A program made the position numbers and the translations under genes. This document shows, piece by piece, positions 11,524-21,088 of a DNA stretch of 64,000 bases; within the stretch, counting starts at the first letter, position 1; each line of letters starts with the position of its first letter. Location of the stretch: the NCBI RefSeq assembly GCF_029892565.1, contig NZ_JARXVH010000029.1:30099-94098 (forward strand), in the 5' to 3' direction. The stretch is from Streptomyces pseudovenezuelae (GTDB lineage Bacteria > Actinomycetota > Actinomycetes > Streptomycetales > Streptomycetaceae). The notes beneath the pieces are model-generated. The model did no database searches. It had not been told where the DNA came from and saw only the letters and a program-made list of their open reading frames with translations.

Positions 11524-12421
11524 GGGGCTGTTTCAAAGTCCGGTTGGTCAGCTGAAGTTGCTGGTCACAGCGTGGTGACGATGATCACGAGGACCGATAC
11601 GAACAGATCGAGGATCCCGTTGTGAACGGACGACCTTGCCAGTCACCGTTCAGAACCGGAGCCTCGATGTGCCGCTGGCCTGTCACCCCCTGCCTCGTCA
11701 AGTCGCCTGTGCTGGCGGGACGTTCGGGGCTGTAGCTGGCGGCTGCGGCATCGAGTCTCTCCGACCCGGCAGCTCCCATTAGGCTGCCGGACCCCGCGCG
11801 TTCGTATGCGGGGATCGGACAGTGGGCTCGCAGTGCTTGCTTCCCAGGAGGCGCTGGCACGGTCCGGTGGTATCCGCCGGATCATCGTCTCCGCTGGTCC
11901 GGGCGGCCTTGCCGATCTGACGGGCGAATGCCCGGACGGGGTGGAGCCAGCGGCCGCGGACGGCACGAGCGCCCGCGGCTCGCGTCACCACGATGCACCG
12001 GCAGCACACCTGCCCCCGCCGTGACCGGCGACGGCCTCACCGTCACCCAGCTGCGGGTCCCGGACAAGACGAATGAAATCATCTGCTACGCCACTCTATT
12101 GGAACCGTTCGACCTGACCGGGATCGTGGTGATGGCCGATGCCCTCCACACCCAACGGGTGATAGAGAACCGGCTCCACCTCATCCGCGACACCACCTTC
12201 GCCGAGGACGCCTCCCAAGTCCGCACCGGACACGGCCCGGACAACATGGCCACCCTGCGCAACCTCGCGATCAACAAACTCCGTGAACACGGCCACCCCA
12301 ACATCGCAGCTGCCCTCCGTGAGATGCCCTACCAGCCCTTCACCCGGCCACTCGACCTCCTCGGCGTGACCCCTGACCAGTAATAACGCCAAAACCCAAG
12401 GACTCTGAAGAACCCTGCCGC
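11524..12421 (+). pseudogene. ISAs1-family remnant with internally deleted transposase
   Basis: The terminal sequences near 11524 (GGCTGTTTCAAAGTCC) and 12401-12421 resemble the ends of the complete ISAs1 element at 34808-36141. Between about 12010 and 12383 a transposase fragment can be read: TVTQLRVPDKTNEI, then VMADALHTQR joined directly to RDTTFAEDASQVRTGHGPDN. The whole middle of the protein, including catalytic residues, is deleted. The C-terminus PLDLLGVTP recurs at about 23240-23300. Confidence 0.75.
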
Positions 12422-12567
12422 GACACCCAGCTCGCCAACGTGGTCTCGTTGATCCCAAGATCCTTCGCGACCTGCGCGATCGCCTTGCCGGTCCCGGCGG
12501 CGATCCGCACAGCACCCTCACGGAACTCTGCGTCGAACTTCCGCCTCTTGCTTACCGTGAACATCAA
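12418..12567 (-). pseudogene. IS3-family OrfA N-terminal fragment
   Basis: Starting at 12567 the minus strand reads KRRKFDAEFREGAVRIAAG and then a helix-turn-helix QVAKDLGINETTLASWV, typical of the IS3 OrfA DNA-binding end. The match stops at the ISAs1 remnant boundary, so only about 50 residues remain. Confidence 0.75.
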
Positions 12568-12636
12568 CTTCGCCTGCAGTCAGGACCTCTACGCTACGAG
12601 GGGAAGGTCACTCAGGGGCGGCGACGCCAGCAGAGG

Positions 12637-12831
12637 TCATACTCCGGAACATCTGCGGACGACGGATCCTGTGCCGTTCCAGGGCGGTTCGCCGCCGGCC
12701 AGTTCGTGGTGCTGTGCGGAGTTGGCGGACGAACGGTCCGGTGCTCCGTTCGTTCGGGCATTTCCGGGTGGCCCGCTCAGGATGAACGTCAGTACCAGCG
12801 TGGTGAAAACAAGGCACAGGCGCAAGGACAT
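12637..12831 (-). CDS. Possible small secreted or membrane-anchored protein
   Basis: A 64-residue open frame beginning MSLRLCLVFTTLVLTFILSG, which looks like a signal peptide or single membrane segment, followed by a polar, Ser/Gly-rich tail. No ribosome binding site is obvious and no family is recognised. The stretch 12568-13196 holds nothing else convincing, so this may be spurious. Confidence 0.25.
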   Translation of the reverse strand: MSLRLCLVFTTLVLTFILSGPPGNARTNGAPDRSSANSAQHHELAGGEPPWNGTGSVVRRCSGV

Positions 12832-13196
12832 GGCTGAGTTGCGAAAGATCACGGGTAATGTCCATTCTTGTCTGTTTCTGAGCTGTGCGCCGTTGAGAGG
12901 CCGCCACGATGCGTCATCCTGGCAGATCGTGGTCAACGCGCGATCAATACGCAGGTCGGGCGGTGCATTTGATGTCTCGTCCGGACCTGTGACCGGAGTG
13001 CGGGGGGCGGCGGTGGACCACACAGGGACGACGCGCGCGGGTCGGTCGTGCGTATCGCAGTACCGGCTGAGCTGTGAGCGGTTCTTTCCGGTACTGGTGA
13101 CACCGGACGGAACCGGACGGCTTCGAGCCCGCCGTTCGGCCGGTCGATAGAATTTTCTGTGGAAACGGTGGATTCCGGACGGCGTCCGGGGTGTGT

Positions 13197-13238
13197 CGAT
13201 TTCCCGTTGATCAGCCGTTGATCGTCGTGAGCCACTAT
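13197..13238 (+). promoter_or_regulatory. Putative SARP operator and promoter of the SARP gene
   Basis: Heptamers TTGATCA (13207-13213) and TTGATCG (13218-13224) are spaced 11 bp apart, with CACTAT eight bases later (13233-13238). The block matches 10790-10831 at 37 of 42 positions, and similarity continues for some 30 bases upstream. This suggests autoregulation by the downstream SARP or control by another SARP. Confidence 0.6.
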
Positions 13239-13355
13239 GGCGGAGTAACCGGTTGGTGGCACGACTCATCGCATCGGGCGCTCGGTCACCGATCTCTTCT
13301 CGTGGGATTTCAGGCCGATGCCATTCATGGATTGCGCTAAGAATTGGGTGGCTGT

Positions 13356-14330
13356 ATGGACACTCCCGCACAGCTTTTCCTCCGGCCAGATCCCCCGACC
13401 GTCCATGACGACGACGCGTTGCTGTTTCCCCGGCATGCCGCCGGTTTCAGGGAGGGAGATGGAGTGGAGTCGGCGTGCAGGACGCGACCGGACAGCGGAA
13501 CGCCTCGTCCCGATGCTGACCGGTGCATGGTCCCCGAGGCCGGTCCCACGCAGCTGAACCTTCTGGGGCCGCTCGAGATCCACGTGTCGGGCGTCGCCAT
13601 GTCACCGGGAGGAGTGAAGTCGCAGATCCTTTTTGCCTACCTGTGCCTCCATGCAAACCGGCACGTCTCGATCAGCAACATCATCGAGGCCGCCTGGGGG
13701 GAGCAACCACCGACAAGTGCGAGGAAGAACGTACAGCTGTACGTCAGCCGGTTGCGCAGGCAGGTCAAGGATGCGGCGGACGTACAACTGGTCACGACGG
13801 GCGACGGCTACCAGCTTTCGACCGAAGCCGGCCAGGTGGATCTGGAGCGGTGCCAGCGATTGTGGCGGCTCGGCAAGGAGAGTTTCGACAACGGCGCGCT
13901 CAGGCAGGCGTGCGGGCACTGGCGCGAAGCGATCCAGCTATGGCGGGGCAAGCCCCTCAGCGGCCTCACCGGGACCCTGGTCATGCAGGCCGAGGCCGCG
14001 AGCCTGGAACAGTTCCGGCTCGGCCTGCTGATGAAGTACTTCCAGGCACAGCTCGCGGACGGCCAGCACGTCGAAGTGATTCCCGAGCTTCTTGCCGCAG
14101 TCACCGCCCATCCCCACCAAGAGCGACTGCGTGCCGATCTCATGCTGGCCCTGTGGCAATCCGGGCAGCGCCACGCCGCGCTCGCCACGTACCGCGAGGC
14201 GTATCAGCTTCTGGCCGACGAGCTGGGAATCACTCCGGGGCGCCGGCTGGAGGCGCTGCACCAGGCGATCCTGGCCGACGACGCCGAACTGGTCAGTGAC
14301 CTCACAGCGGACCGGAACATCTCCCCATGA
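13356..14330 (+). CDS. SARP-family activator
   Basis: About 324 residues from ATG 13356 (270 from the alternative ATG 13527, where the conserved part begins). An OmpR-like winged-helix domain (LNLLGPLEIHVSGV, then VSISNIIEAAWG and QLYVSRLRRQV) is followed by a bacterial transcriptional activation domain (VDLERCQRLWRLG, GKPLSGLTGT, ADELGITPGRRLEALHQAIL). There is no ATPase or TPR extension, so this is a short SARP of the ActII-ORF4 / RedD type. Its own promoter carries a SARP-like direct repeat. It converges on the broken P450 gene of operon copy A and is the likely pathway activator for adjacent clusters (inferred from proximity). Confidence 0.9.
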   Translation: MDTPAQLFLRPDPPTVHDDDALLFPRHAAGFREGDGVESACRTRPDSGTPRPDADRCMVPEAGPTQLNLLGPLEIHVSGVAMSPGGVKSQILFAYLCLHANRHVSISNIIEAAWGEQPPTSARKNVQLYVSRLRRQVKDAADVQLVTTGDGYQLSTEAGQVDLERCQRLWRLGKESFDNGALRQACGHWREAIQLWRGKPLSGLTGTLVMQAEAASLEQFRLGLLMKYFQAQLADGQHVEVIPELLAAVTAHPHQERLRADLMLALWQSGQRHAALATYREAYQLLADELGITPGRRLEALHQAILADDAELVSDLTADRNISP

Positions 14331-14446
14331 CGCCGCAGGGCGGGGGCCGGGTGCTGTCCGGCGGCTGCTCCGGCGCGGGTCGGAAACCGCGTTCCGTGCC
14401 GCCCATCCCGTACGCGCACCGGCCCGGCGCCATCTCTCAGATTGTC

Positions 14447-16579
14447 TTAGGTGCTCCCCGCGACCACGACGTCCTCGACGAAGCGGCCCCCGAAGTCTCC
14501 CTTCCACACCGCGCTCAGCGGCGGCAGCCCCTCCAGCACACCGTTCGCGGCGAGGGCTAGTCGGGCTTGGTCAGGTTCGTATGAGTGTGGGTATGTCGCG
14601 GTGGCAGGTGGGGCAGGCGCCGGTCCAGAGGGCGAGGAGTGTCTGCAGGTCGCGGACCACTTGGTAGAGGCTCAGGCCTGCGCGGTGTCTTTTGGGTCTG
14701 GTGCCAGTCGTTGCAGGGTGCAGAAGGCGTGGGCGGCGGAGACGAGGGTGACGTGGTGGTGCCATCCGTTCCAGGTGCGGCCTTCGAAGTGGGCCAGTCC
14801 CAGGGCCTGTTTCATCTCGCGGTAGTCGTGCTCGATGCGCCAGCGGAGTTTGGCCAGCCGCACCAAAGTCGCCAGGGGCATCCCGGAGGGCAGGTTCGAG
14901 AGCCAGAACTGCACCGGCTCGGGCTCGGTCGCGGGCCATTCCGCCAGCAGCCACCGCTCGGGCAGTTCAGGATCGTCGGTGGCCTTGCGGATGCCGCGGC
15001 CGGCCGGGCGGATGCGCAGGGCGACGAACCGGGAGTACATGCGCTTGAAGCTGCTTTGGCTCTTGCCCGGCCGGGAGCCTTCCCGCCAGGACACCGGTCT
15101 CGCCGCCGTCCTCCCGGCCGCGATGACCAGGTCTTTCATGGTCTGCGCAGGCTCGGGGTACTGCATTTTGGGTGGCCGGCCGGTGCCCGCATAGTCGGGC
15201 TGGACGGGTTGGGCGTGGGCGGGCTGTGCGGTGTGGCGGGAAGAAATGCCCACCGCATAGGGCAGCTTGCGTTCCTCCAGGCCCAGCCGGAAGGCGGCGG
15301 CATCGCCGTATCCGGCGTTCGCGACGACCAGGGGGACGTCGATGCCCCACGATCGGGTCTCGTCGATCATGTCCAGGGCCATCTGCCACTTCTCCACATG
15401 CCCCACCTGGGCGGGAATCCCGCACCGGCCGCGGCGGGCGATCTTGTCCGGGTCGGCCTCCGGCGCGTCGGGATCCCAGGATGCGGGCAGGAACAGCTAG
15501 GACCATCTCTCTCATCACCTGGCGCGTCAGCGCGGCGCCCAGACACGCGTGCCGACCGCGCCCGAACGCGACATGGCGAGCCCAGGTTCTGTCGGTGCGG
15601 AACGTGTCCGGTCCGCGAACCTCCTCGGGTCGCGGTTGGCCGCCACGAGTACGAGGACCACGCGCGACTCGGCCCGTACGGTGTGGCCGTAGAGAATCAT
15701 GTCCTTCAGTGCGCGTCGCGTGGCCAGATGGAAGGGCGTGACCAGCCTCAGCGCCTCGTCCACGGCGCCGTCGATGTCCGCTTCGAAGTCGATCTCGACA
15801 CCCTCCGGCCCGGTCACCGCCTCCAGCAGGCGGACGACAGCCGAGGCGGTGGGTTCCAGCGCCCCGCTGACGAGCTGGGCGTACACCGCGGTGGCGTCCA
15901 GGAGGTCCAGGGACCCGTCGGACAGGGCACGGCTCAGTGCTGTGGCGAGGACTCCTCGCGGTTCCCGACAGCGTTGCGCGACGAGCCCGGTCAGCTCGTC
16001 GAGAGCCTTCTCCGTGCGGAGTCCGATGGCAGGGTCGTACGTCTCGATTGGCCCGACCTCCAGAATGCGGCCGGCGCAGTCGGCCAGCTCCGCTAAGGCG
16101 TCCGGCCGCTCGTCGAGCAAGCGGCACAGACCCGCCGCCAGCGCCGGCCTCACCACGGCGGAAAACAGTCTGTCGGGCGCCGCCGTGGAACTGGTCGCCA
16201 CGACGGATTCCGTCATCGCGGCAACCACCTGCTGAACGGCGGCGGACGTGAACAGGGGGAGGAGCAGACGTCTCATGCCCGTGTGCAGCGGCGGGTCGGA
16301 GAACACGGGCCAGCGGTCGATGAACTCCGTCACTCGCCAGTACGTGTTCTGCTGTTCCTCCGTCAGGCCGGGCGGGCAGTAGGTCTCTACCTGCGCACCG
16401 AGCCGGGGATCGCGAAGCAGTTCGTACACGTCGTCATAGCGCGTCACGTACCAGGTGCTCGTGCTCTCGTCCCAGTCCACACCGCGCGACTCGCGCAATT
16501 CGTCGAACCACTTGATCGGCGACACTTCCCGGTCCGTTCGAGCCGGTATCACCCCAGCCCCTGTCGTGGGGTCGGCCAT
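14447..16579 (-). pseudogene. Cytochrome P450, copy A, disrupted
   Basis: Paralogue of the intact P450 at 31996-33195. The N-terminal 320 residues are intact (start 16579). A frameshift near 15620 then destroys the frame just before the haem loop; FGRGRHACLG is readable only in another frame. A 936-bp IS fragment (14561-15496) then splits the C-terminus, whose last 36 codons (VLEGLPPL to GRFVEDVV) are found at 14447-14556. CTAG flanks the insertion on both sides. The product cannot be functional. It was the last gene of the copy A operon. Confidence 0.9.
14561..15496 (-). mobile_element. Truncated IS701-type element inserted in the P450 gene
   Basis: CTAG occurs at 14557-14560 and 15497-15500, exactly at the two junctions with the P450 sequence; CTAG-like targets and 4-bp duplications are typical of the IS701 family. 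The transposase (14672-15496) is readable in one frame from LFLPASWDPDAPEA through GHVEKWQMALDMIDETRSWG and LRWRIEHDYREMKQALGL. The N-terminal third of the protein is missing, so the element is defective. Confidence 0.8.
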
Positions 16580-16674
16580 CTCCGTCCATCCTTTCCCGTC
16601 CTTGGGTCTTTCGGTAGTCGGCCGACTACCGGGCTCCTAGAGCACCGATCGGTCGGCGAGCAGGTAGTTGCTCA

Positions 16675-17976
16675 CTGCGGTTGAACTCGCAGTGGCGGGT
16701 GGGGATCTGACGTTTCATGATCGTTGCGGTATGCCGGAGGGATGAGGTACGCGCAGGGAGGCGGGCTGACGCCGAGGAAGCAGGCGGCTCGTGAACAGGT
16801 GAGGCTGGGGGCCGCGGAGCGGTTCGCGCGTGGGGAGAAGACCAGGGACATCGCGCGTGAGTTTCGTGTCGGGGAGCGTCAGGTGGAGAAGTGGCGCGAG
16901 GGCGGGGCCAAGGCGCTGCGGTGGAGGGGGCCGATGTGTGTGGAACTTCTGAGCCCTGTGCAATGGGAGCGTCTTGTACGGGAGTTGGAGCGCGGCACCC
17001 TGGCACACGGGTGGGACGAGGAGCAGGGCTGGACGCTGGTGCGGATCCGCGCGCTGATCATCCGGTTGTTCCTGGTGGAGTACACGGTCCAGGGGGTCTG
17101 GAAGCTGATGCGGCGGCACGGCTGGTCCCCGCAGGCGCCGGCGAGGCGGGCACTGGAGCGGGACGAGGCGAGTGTCGGGCGGTGGCGGAGCGAGGTGTGG
17201 GAGACGGTAAAGCCACCGCGGCGTCCCGGGACGCCTACATCTGCTTCGAGGACGAGGCCGGGCAGGGACTGAGGCCGCCGAAGGGACACACGTGGGCACC
17301 GCGCGGACAGACACCGCGGGTGCGGGTGCGGGTGCGCGGCTCGGACCGGGGACGGGTCTCCGTGGCGGGACTGGTCTGCTACAAGAGCGGTGAACGATCG
17401 CGTCTGATCTACCGGTTGCACGTGTACCGGGGGCGGAAGGGCGAGGCGAAGAGTTTCACCTGGCAGGACTACCGCGACCTGATCGTCGTGGCGCACAACC
17501 AGCTCCAGGCCCCCGTGGTCTGGGACTGTGAGAATGACGGTGTCCCGTTCGGATCACGGCCTGGCTCGGTCTGGGACTGACCTCGGTGTCCAGAGAATTG
17601 ATCTGTCGGCCGTGGTGCGAGCGGGACGTGCTGGCAACTCGGCGAACGGACGTGTCCCCATAGGGGCTTTCGCTTCAGCATTCATCTGGTCGACGAGCTC
17701 GCGCTGTTCTTCGTGGAGAACGAGGAGTGGCTGACGGTGTTACAGTTGCCGTCTTACGCTCCTGAGCTTAATCCGCAGGAGGGCGTCTGGTCGTTGGTCA
17801 AGCGCGGCCTGGCCGACTTTGCCGCCGCCAACCTCGACCACCTGTCCCGCGTCATGAAGCGCAAGCTCAAGAAGATCCAGTACCGTCCGGAACGGATCGA
17901 CGGCTGCCTCACCGAAACCGGATTGATCATGAATGCCGGATGATCACCGGGTCCGCCACTGCGAGTTCAACCGCAG
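16675..17976 (+). mobile_element. IS630-family element with 24-bp perfect inverted repeats
   Basis: Bases 16675-16698 and 17953-17976 are exact reverse complements. The flanking dinucleotide CA is duplicated (16673-16674 and 17977-17978); removing the IS plus one copy restores the dioxygenase reading frame. A 2-bp duplication fits IS630, although TA is the usual target. Length is 1302 bp. Confidence 0.88.
16724..17943 (+). pseudogene. IS630-family transposase, frameshifted and internally altered
   Basis: The first frame (16724-17272) carries the helix-turn-helix (EFRVGERQVEKWREGG) and the winged-helix region. The second frame, from about 17215, carries AYICFEDEAGQGLRP with catalytic Asp residues. 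A third segment (17713-17943) contains VLQLPSYAPELNPQEGVWSL. The first switch may be the programmed frameshift known in this family. The stretch 17530-17710 does not match the expected catalytic-core sequence and looks scrambled. Confidence 0.8.
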
Positions 17977-18611
17977 CAACTCCCGACGTGTTTCGGCCGA
18001 TTCCGGAGCGGCGGCATAGGTGGTGGTGGTCTGCCGCCGTCTGTCGGAACCGCCGAACGACGCGTGGTAGGAATGCGGGTCGAAGGCGATGAGGTCACCC
18101 GGGGTGGACTCGACGGCGAAAGCAGGCACCTCCGTGTTCTCCATGCCGAGGAAATGGAGCGGATTCTCCAGCTCTGCGGCGAACGTGTCCCAGCTCCCGT
18201 CCCGCCTGTGCGTGCCCGGGATGATCCGCAGCGCTCCGGTGCCGCTCCCGAGCGGTTCCAGGTACTGAACGATCTTGAGCAGCCGCAGCGCACGGTGGTT
18301 GCCGTCCCGGTGCCAGTAGGTGGCACCGTCGTACCGGACCCCGTCCCCGCCGATGTAGGTCACGTCGCTGCCCAGCAGCCGGCGTGCCAGTCGGGGGCAA
18401 CGGCCGTCAGCGAGCAGAACCTTCTGGAGCACTTCGCTGCGCTCAGCGATCCGGGCGACGCCCGCGCGTCCTTGCCGGCCGACCACCGGAAAGTTCGCGA
18501 AGGCGTCGGAGATCACCGGCACGACGTCGTTCTGCACACCGCGCAGGTGCAGGAACCCGAACGTCTTGAAGCGTGCGACCTCGGCGTCCGTCACTGACAG
18601 AGGGGCGAGTC

Positions 18612-19424
18612 TCATCCGAAGGGCACCGATCCCGAGACGTAGCGGTTGAGGAAGTAGCGGCGGGTGTCGCGCTGTTCGGTCTCGGTCACTGAGCTTCTTC
18701 AACTGCGCCCCGGGAGAGGGAAGGTAGGTCTGTCGTTGACGTACGGGTGACCAGCAGCATTGAGCGCGCTGACTGAGACCGACACCTCAGCCACGTCACC
18801 CGATCAGTGGCCGATCTGAAGAAGCTCACTGGTTCACCGACACAGTTGAACGCCAGCTGTCGACGCACACTGCCGTGCCATGCCGCGTGCAGAACGTTCG
18901 TGTCGAAGACGATGACGTCACCGGGCCGGGACTCGACCACCACCGCGGGAACGTCACCGCCGGCGAGACCGAGATCCTCCTTGTGCCGGATGACGTGCCT
19001 GGTCGGCTCGCCGAGCCAGCCGTTGTCCGCCCGGTGCGATCCGGTACGAAGCGCAGCGCTCCCGCGTCGTGCGCGGTGGCTTCGAGATAGAGAACGAAGC
19101 GCAGGAACGGCGTCTCGTAGAACCCGTCCGAGTCGCCCACAAGGATGTTGGCGTCGCTGGTGATGATCTGATGGTCGCGTTCGAAGAACGCCTCGCAGAT
19201 TCCGTGCACCAGGTCCGACCCGGAGACCAGCCCGAGTTCGGGCATCTCGGCGAGGGCATCGAACTTCGACACCCGCTCGTCCGGAAAACGCCCTCCGCCG
19301 GCAGACTCATCGTCCGGTCGAATGCGGTTCGCAGGTCGGCGACGGTTTCTGAGACGGCACTCCGCAGGTGGGCGAAGCCGAACACCCTCAGCTGGCACGC
19401 CACTTCAACCTCACGGGGCGACAT
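18612..19424 (-). pseudogene. PhyH-type dioxygenase 2, copy A, broken
   Basis: Paralogue of the intact gene at 33927-34607. From ATG 19424 the frame reads MSPREVEVACQLRVFGFAHLRS, then shifts near 19290 and again near 19030. The iron-ligand segment GDSYWHSDGFYNTP of copy B is GDSDGFYETP here, so the His of the HxD motif is deleted. A 137-bp MITE interrupts the gene after GEPV; the tail (DTRRYFLNRYVSGSV) follows. At least four independent lesions show long-standing loss of function. Confidence 0.9.
18691..18827. mobile_element. 137-bp MITE-like insertion
   Basis: Ends in an 11-bp perfect inverted repeat, GAGCTTCTTCA at 18691-18701 and its complement at 18817-18827. It is flanked by the duplicated trinucleotide ACT (18688-18690 and 18828-18830). 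It has no coding capacity. Excision with one ACT restores the dioxygenase frame seen in copy B at this point. Confidence 0.85.
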
Positions 19425-20220
19425 GGGAACCCCCGGGCGAAGGACGCCGACCGGGGAACGACGTCCAGACCGGCCCCGGCTCGTAGTCGTGCATCTGCTC
19501 CCTGTCCCGGGGACCGATGACCACGGCCTCGGGGGCGAAGATCTCGTGTACCTCGGAGATCCTGGCGGCGATCGACTCCGCTCTTCTGCCCGGTGATGCG
19601 GCGTGCAGCCGCGAGCCGCCCGAGAAGAGGCTGCGGATCACGAGGCGGTAGTCGGCGAGCAGTTCGATCGTGCTCGTGTCTTCCGGATCCAGCTGGTCCG
19701 CCTCGCACATGACCAGGCTTCCGGCCGGCAGTCGGCCGACGATCTGAGGCAGACTCACCTCCGGCAGGAGCACACTGACGCCGATGTGGTCCGCCTGTCC
19801 CGTTTCGGAACAGTGCCTGGCGAACGCGGCGAAGCCGATGTCCGAGACCCGGGTCGGTTCGGGGTTGTGCACGAAGGCGACCTCGACATGGTCGCGCCCC
19901 AGCCGCTTCAGGCTTCCCTGCAGTGACTTGACCAGCCCCTCACGGCTGTAGTCGAGCGTGGGCAGGGGAGTGGTGATGTCGACGCCGACCTTGGTCCACA
20001 CCGAGGCGTCACCGGGAAGATGGGCGCCGAGGTCTTCCTCCGCTCTCCCGCGGGCATACGCTGGGGCGGTGTCGAAGGTACGGAACCCCTGTGCGATCGC
20101 GCCTTCGACGAAGTCCCGGCTCTCGTCTGTGTCGCGGCCCAGAACCATCAGTCCGTTGAACGATCCGGAGCAGCGCATGGTGCCGACGACGACTGACGGC
20201 CCGTCCTGCGTCGTGTTCAT
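19411..20220 (-). CDS. Aldo-keto reductase
   Basis: A 269-residue NAD(P)H-dependent oxidoreductase of the AKR fold. Visible active-site elements are FDTAPAYARG (Asp and Tyr of the tetrad), WTKVGV (Lys) and VAFVHNPEP (His). The nucleotide-binding end reads SIAARISEVHEIFAPEAVVIG. ATG 20220 is chosen; it lies seven bases after the stop of the second radical SAM gene. The C-terminus overlaps the start of the broken dioxygenase 2 gene by 14 bases, as expected in one operon. It is only present in copy A and appears intact. The substrate is unknown; an aldehyde or ketone generated by the pathway oxygenases is an obvious guess. Confidence 0.85.
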   Translation of the reverse strand: MNTTQDGPSVVVGTMRCSGSFNGLMVLGRDTDESRDFVEGAIAQGFRTFDTAPAYARGRAEEDLGAHLPGDASVWTKVGVDITTPLPTLDYSREGLVKSLQGSLKRLGRDHVEVAFVHNPEPTRVSDIGFAAFARHCSETGQADHIGVSVLLPEVSLPQIVGRLPAGSLVMCEADQLDPEDTSTIELLADYRLVIRSLFSGGSRLHAASPGRRAESIAARISEVHEIFAPEAVVIGPRDREQMHDYEPGPVWTSFPGRRPSPGGSHVAP

Positions 20221-20227
20221 GGGCGCC

Positions 20228-21088
20228 TCATCCCTCGCGAGTTTCCGGACGGCAGATCGCCATGCAGGCGAGCCCGGTGGTGGGCGGTTCGCAGAACGAC
20301 CGCTCAAGTGCTTCGCCGATCTCCTGTCGCGTCGCGAAGACCGACACCTGCCGAGAACTGTCGTAGGGGCAACGGCGCAGGAACCCGTCGGCGGACAGAT
20401 ACAGCCGCTCGGACTCGCAGGAGCGCGCCACCTCGCCGTGCAACCACGCGTGATAGTCCGACACCACCGTGGTCAGCTGCTCCGACATGCCGAAGAACGT
20501 GGAAATCAGCGCCAGGTCGCGCTTGAGCCCGGGATTCTCGAACCGAAACGTCGGCGACGGCAGAAGCGGGCTGACCTCGACCGGAACCTCCGCGGTCTCG
20601 GCCACGGTGACGATCTCCTTCAGATCGTCCTCGTCCAAGCCGCAGGCGGTGACGTGCAGGCTCGCCCGACGATGCCCCAGCGCCTCGAAAACCGGAGGGG
20701 CCGAGGAGAGCGTCCGGCCTGTGCGGCCCCGTTCCTCCGCCTTGCGGCTGTCGGCGGAAACGGTGATGTGACTGAGCATGCCCGCCACTTCTGCGAGCGC
20801 GTCGAGCCGCGGCCCAGTCCTGGCGGCGGTGACCACCGAGGCCCGAAAGCCGAACTGGACAGCCACACGGACGAGTTGGCCGAACTCGGGGTGGTCCGTC
20901 GGTTCACCGCCCGACAGACACAGCTCCTCGACGCCGACCTCGCGCAGACGGGACAGGGCCCGGGCATAGGTGTCGAGGCTCAGCACGTCGCGTCCGATGT
21001 CGGCCCGGAAGCAGAACCGGCAGTTCACCGAGCAGTTGTCGGCCGTCGAGATCAGCACCCCGCGGAGTGCGCCATACCGGTCGGTCAC
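20228..21088 (-). CDS. Radical SAM enzyme, second of the pair
   Basis: A 286-residue radical S-adenosylmethionine protein. The 4Fe-4S motif is CSVNCRFC near residue 17, followed by the GGE SAM-binding motif in ELCLSGGEPTDHPEFGQ. Extra cysteines near the C-terminus (RRCPYDSS, then FCEPPTTGLACMAIC) may hold a further cluster. GTG 21088 is the start: it overlaps the stop of the SPASM enzyme (GTGA), and the longer upstream open frame is antisense-like noise within that gene. Translational coupling suggests that the two radical SAM proteins act on the same substrate or in consecutive steps. Confidence 0.88.
   Translation of the reverse strand: MTDRYGALRGVLISTADNCSVNCRFCFRADIGRDVLSLDTYARALSRLREVGVEELCLSGGEPTDHPEFGQLVRVAVQFGFRASVVTAARTGPRLDALAEVAGMLSHITVSADSRKAEERGRTGRTLSSAPPVFEALGHRRASLHVTACGLDEDDLKEIVTVAETAEVPVEVSPLLPSPTFRFENPGLKRDLALISTFFGMSEQLTTVVSDYHAWLHGEVARSCESERLYLSADGFLRRCPYDSSRQVSVFATRQEIGEALERSFCEPPTTGLACMAICRPETREG

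Larger units (their letters stand above)
16637..18615 (-). pseudogene. PhyH-type dioxygenase 1, copy A, split by an IS630 element
   Basis: Paralogue of the intact gene at 33217-33930. From ATG 18615, which overlaps the upstream stop as ATGA, it encodes an Fe(II)/2-oxoglutarate-dependent fold with the iron ligands in TYWHRDGNH and the distal FDPHSYHASFG. The last dozen or so codons are cut off: the frame runs into the IS and stops at 17944. The missing end (SNYLLADRSVL, stop at 16637) lies on the far side of the IS. The truncated 223-residue product still holds all predicted metal ligands, so residual activity cannot be excluded. Confidence 0.88.

Noticed and set aside
14585..16096. Plus-strand 500-codon frame over the IS fragment and P450 gene
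   Set aside because: Antisense shadow. The minus strand carries clear transposase and P450 sequence in the same interval.
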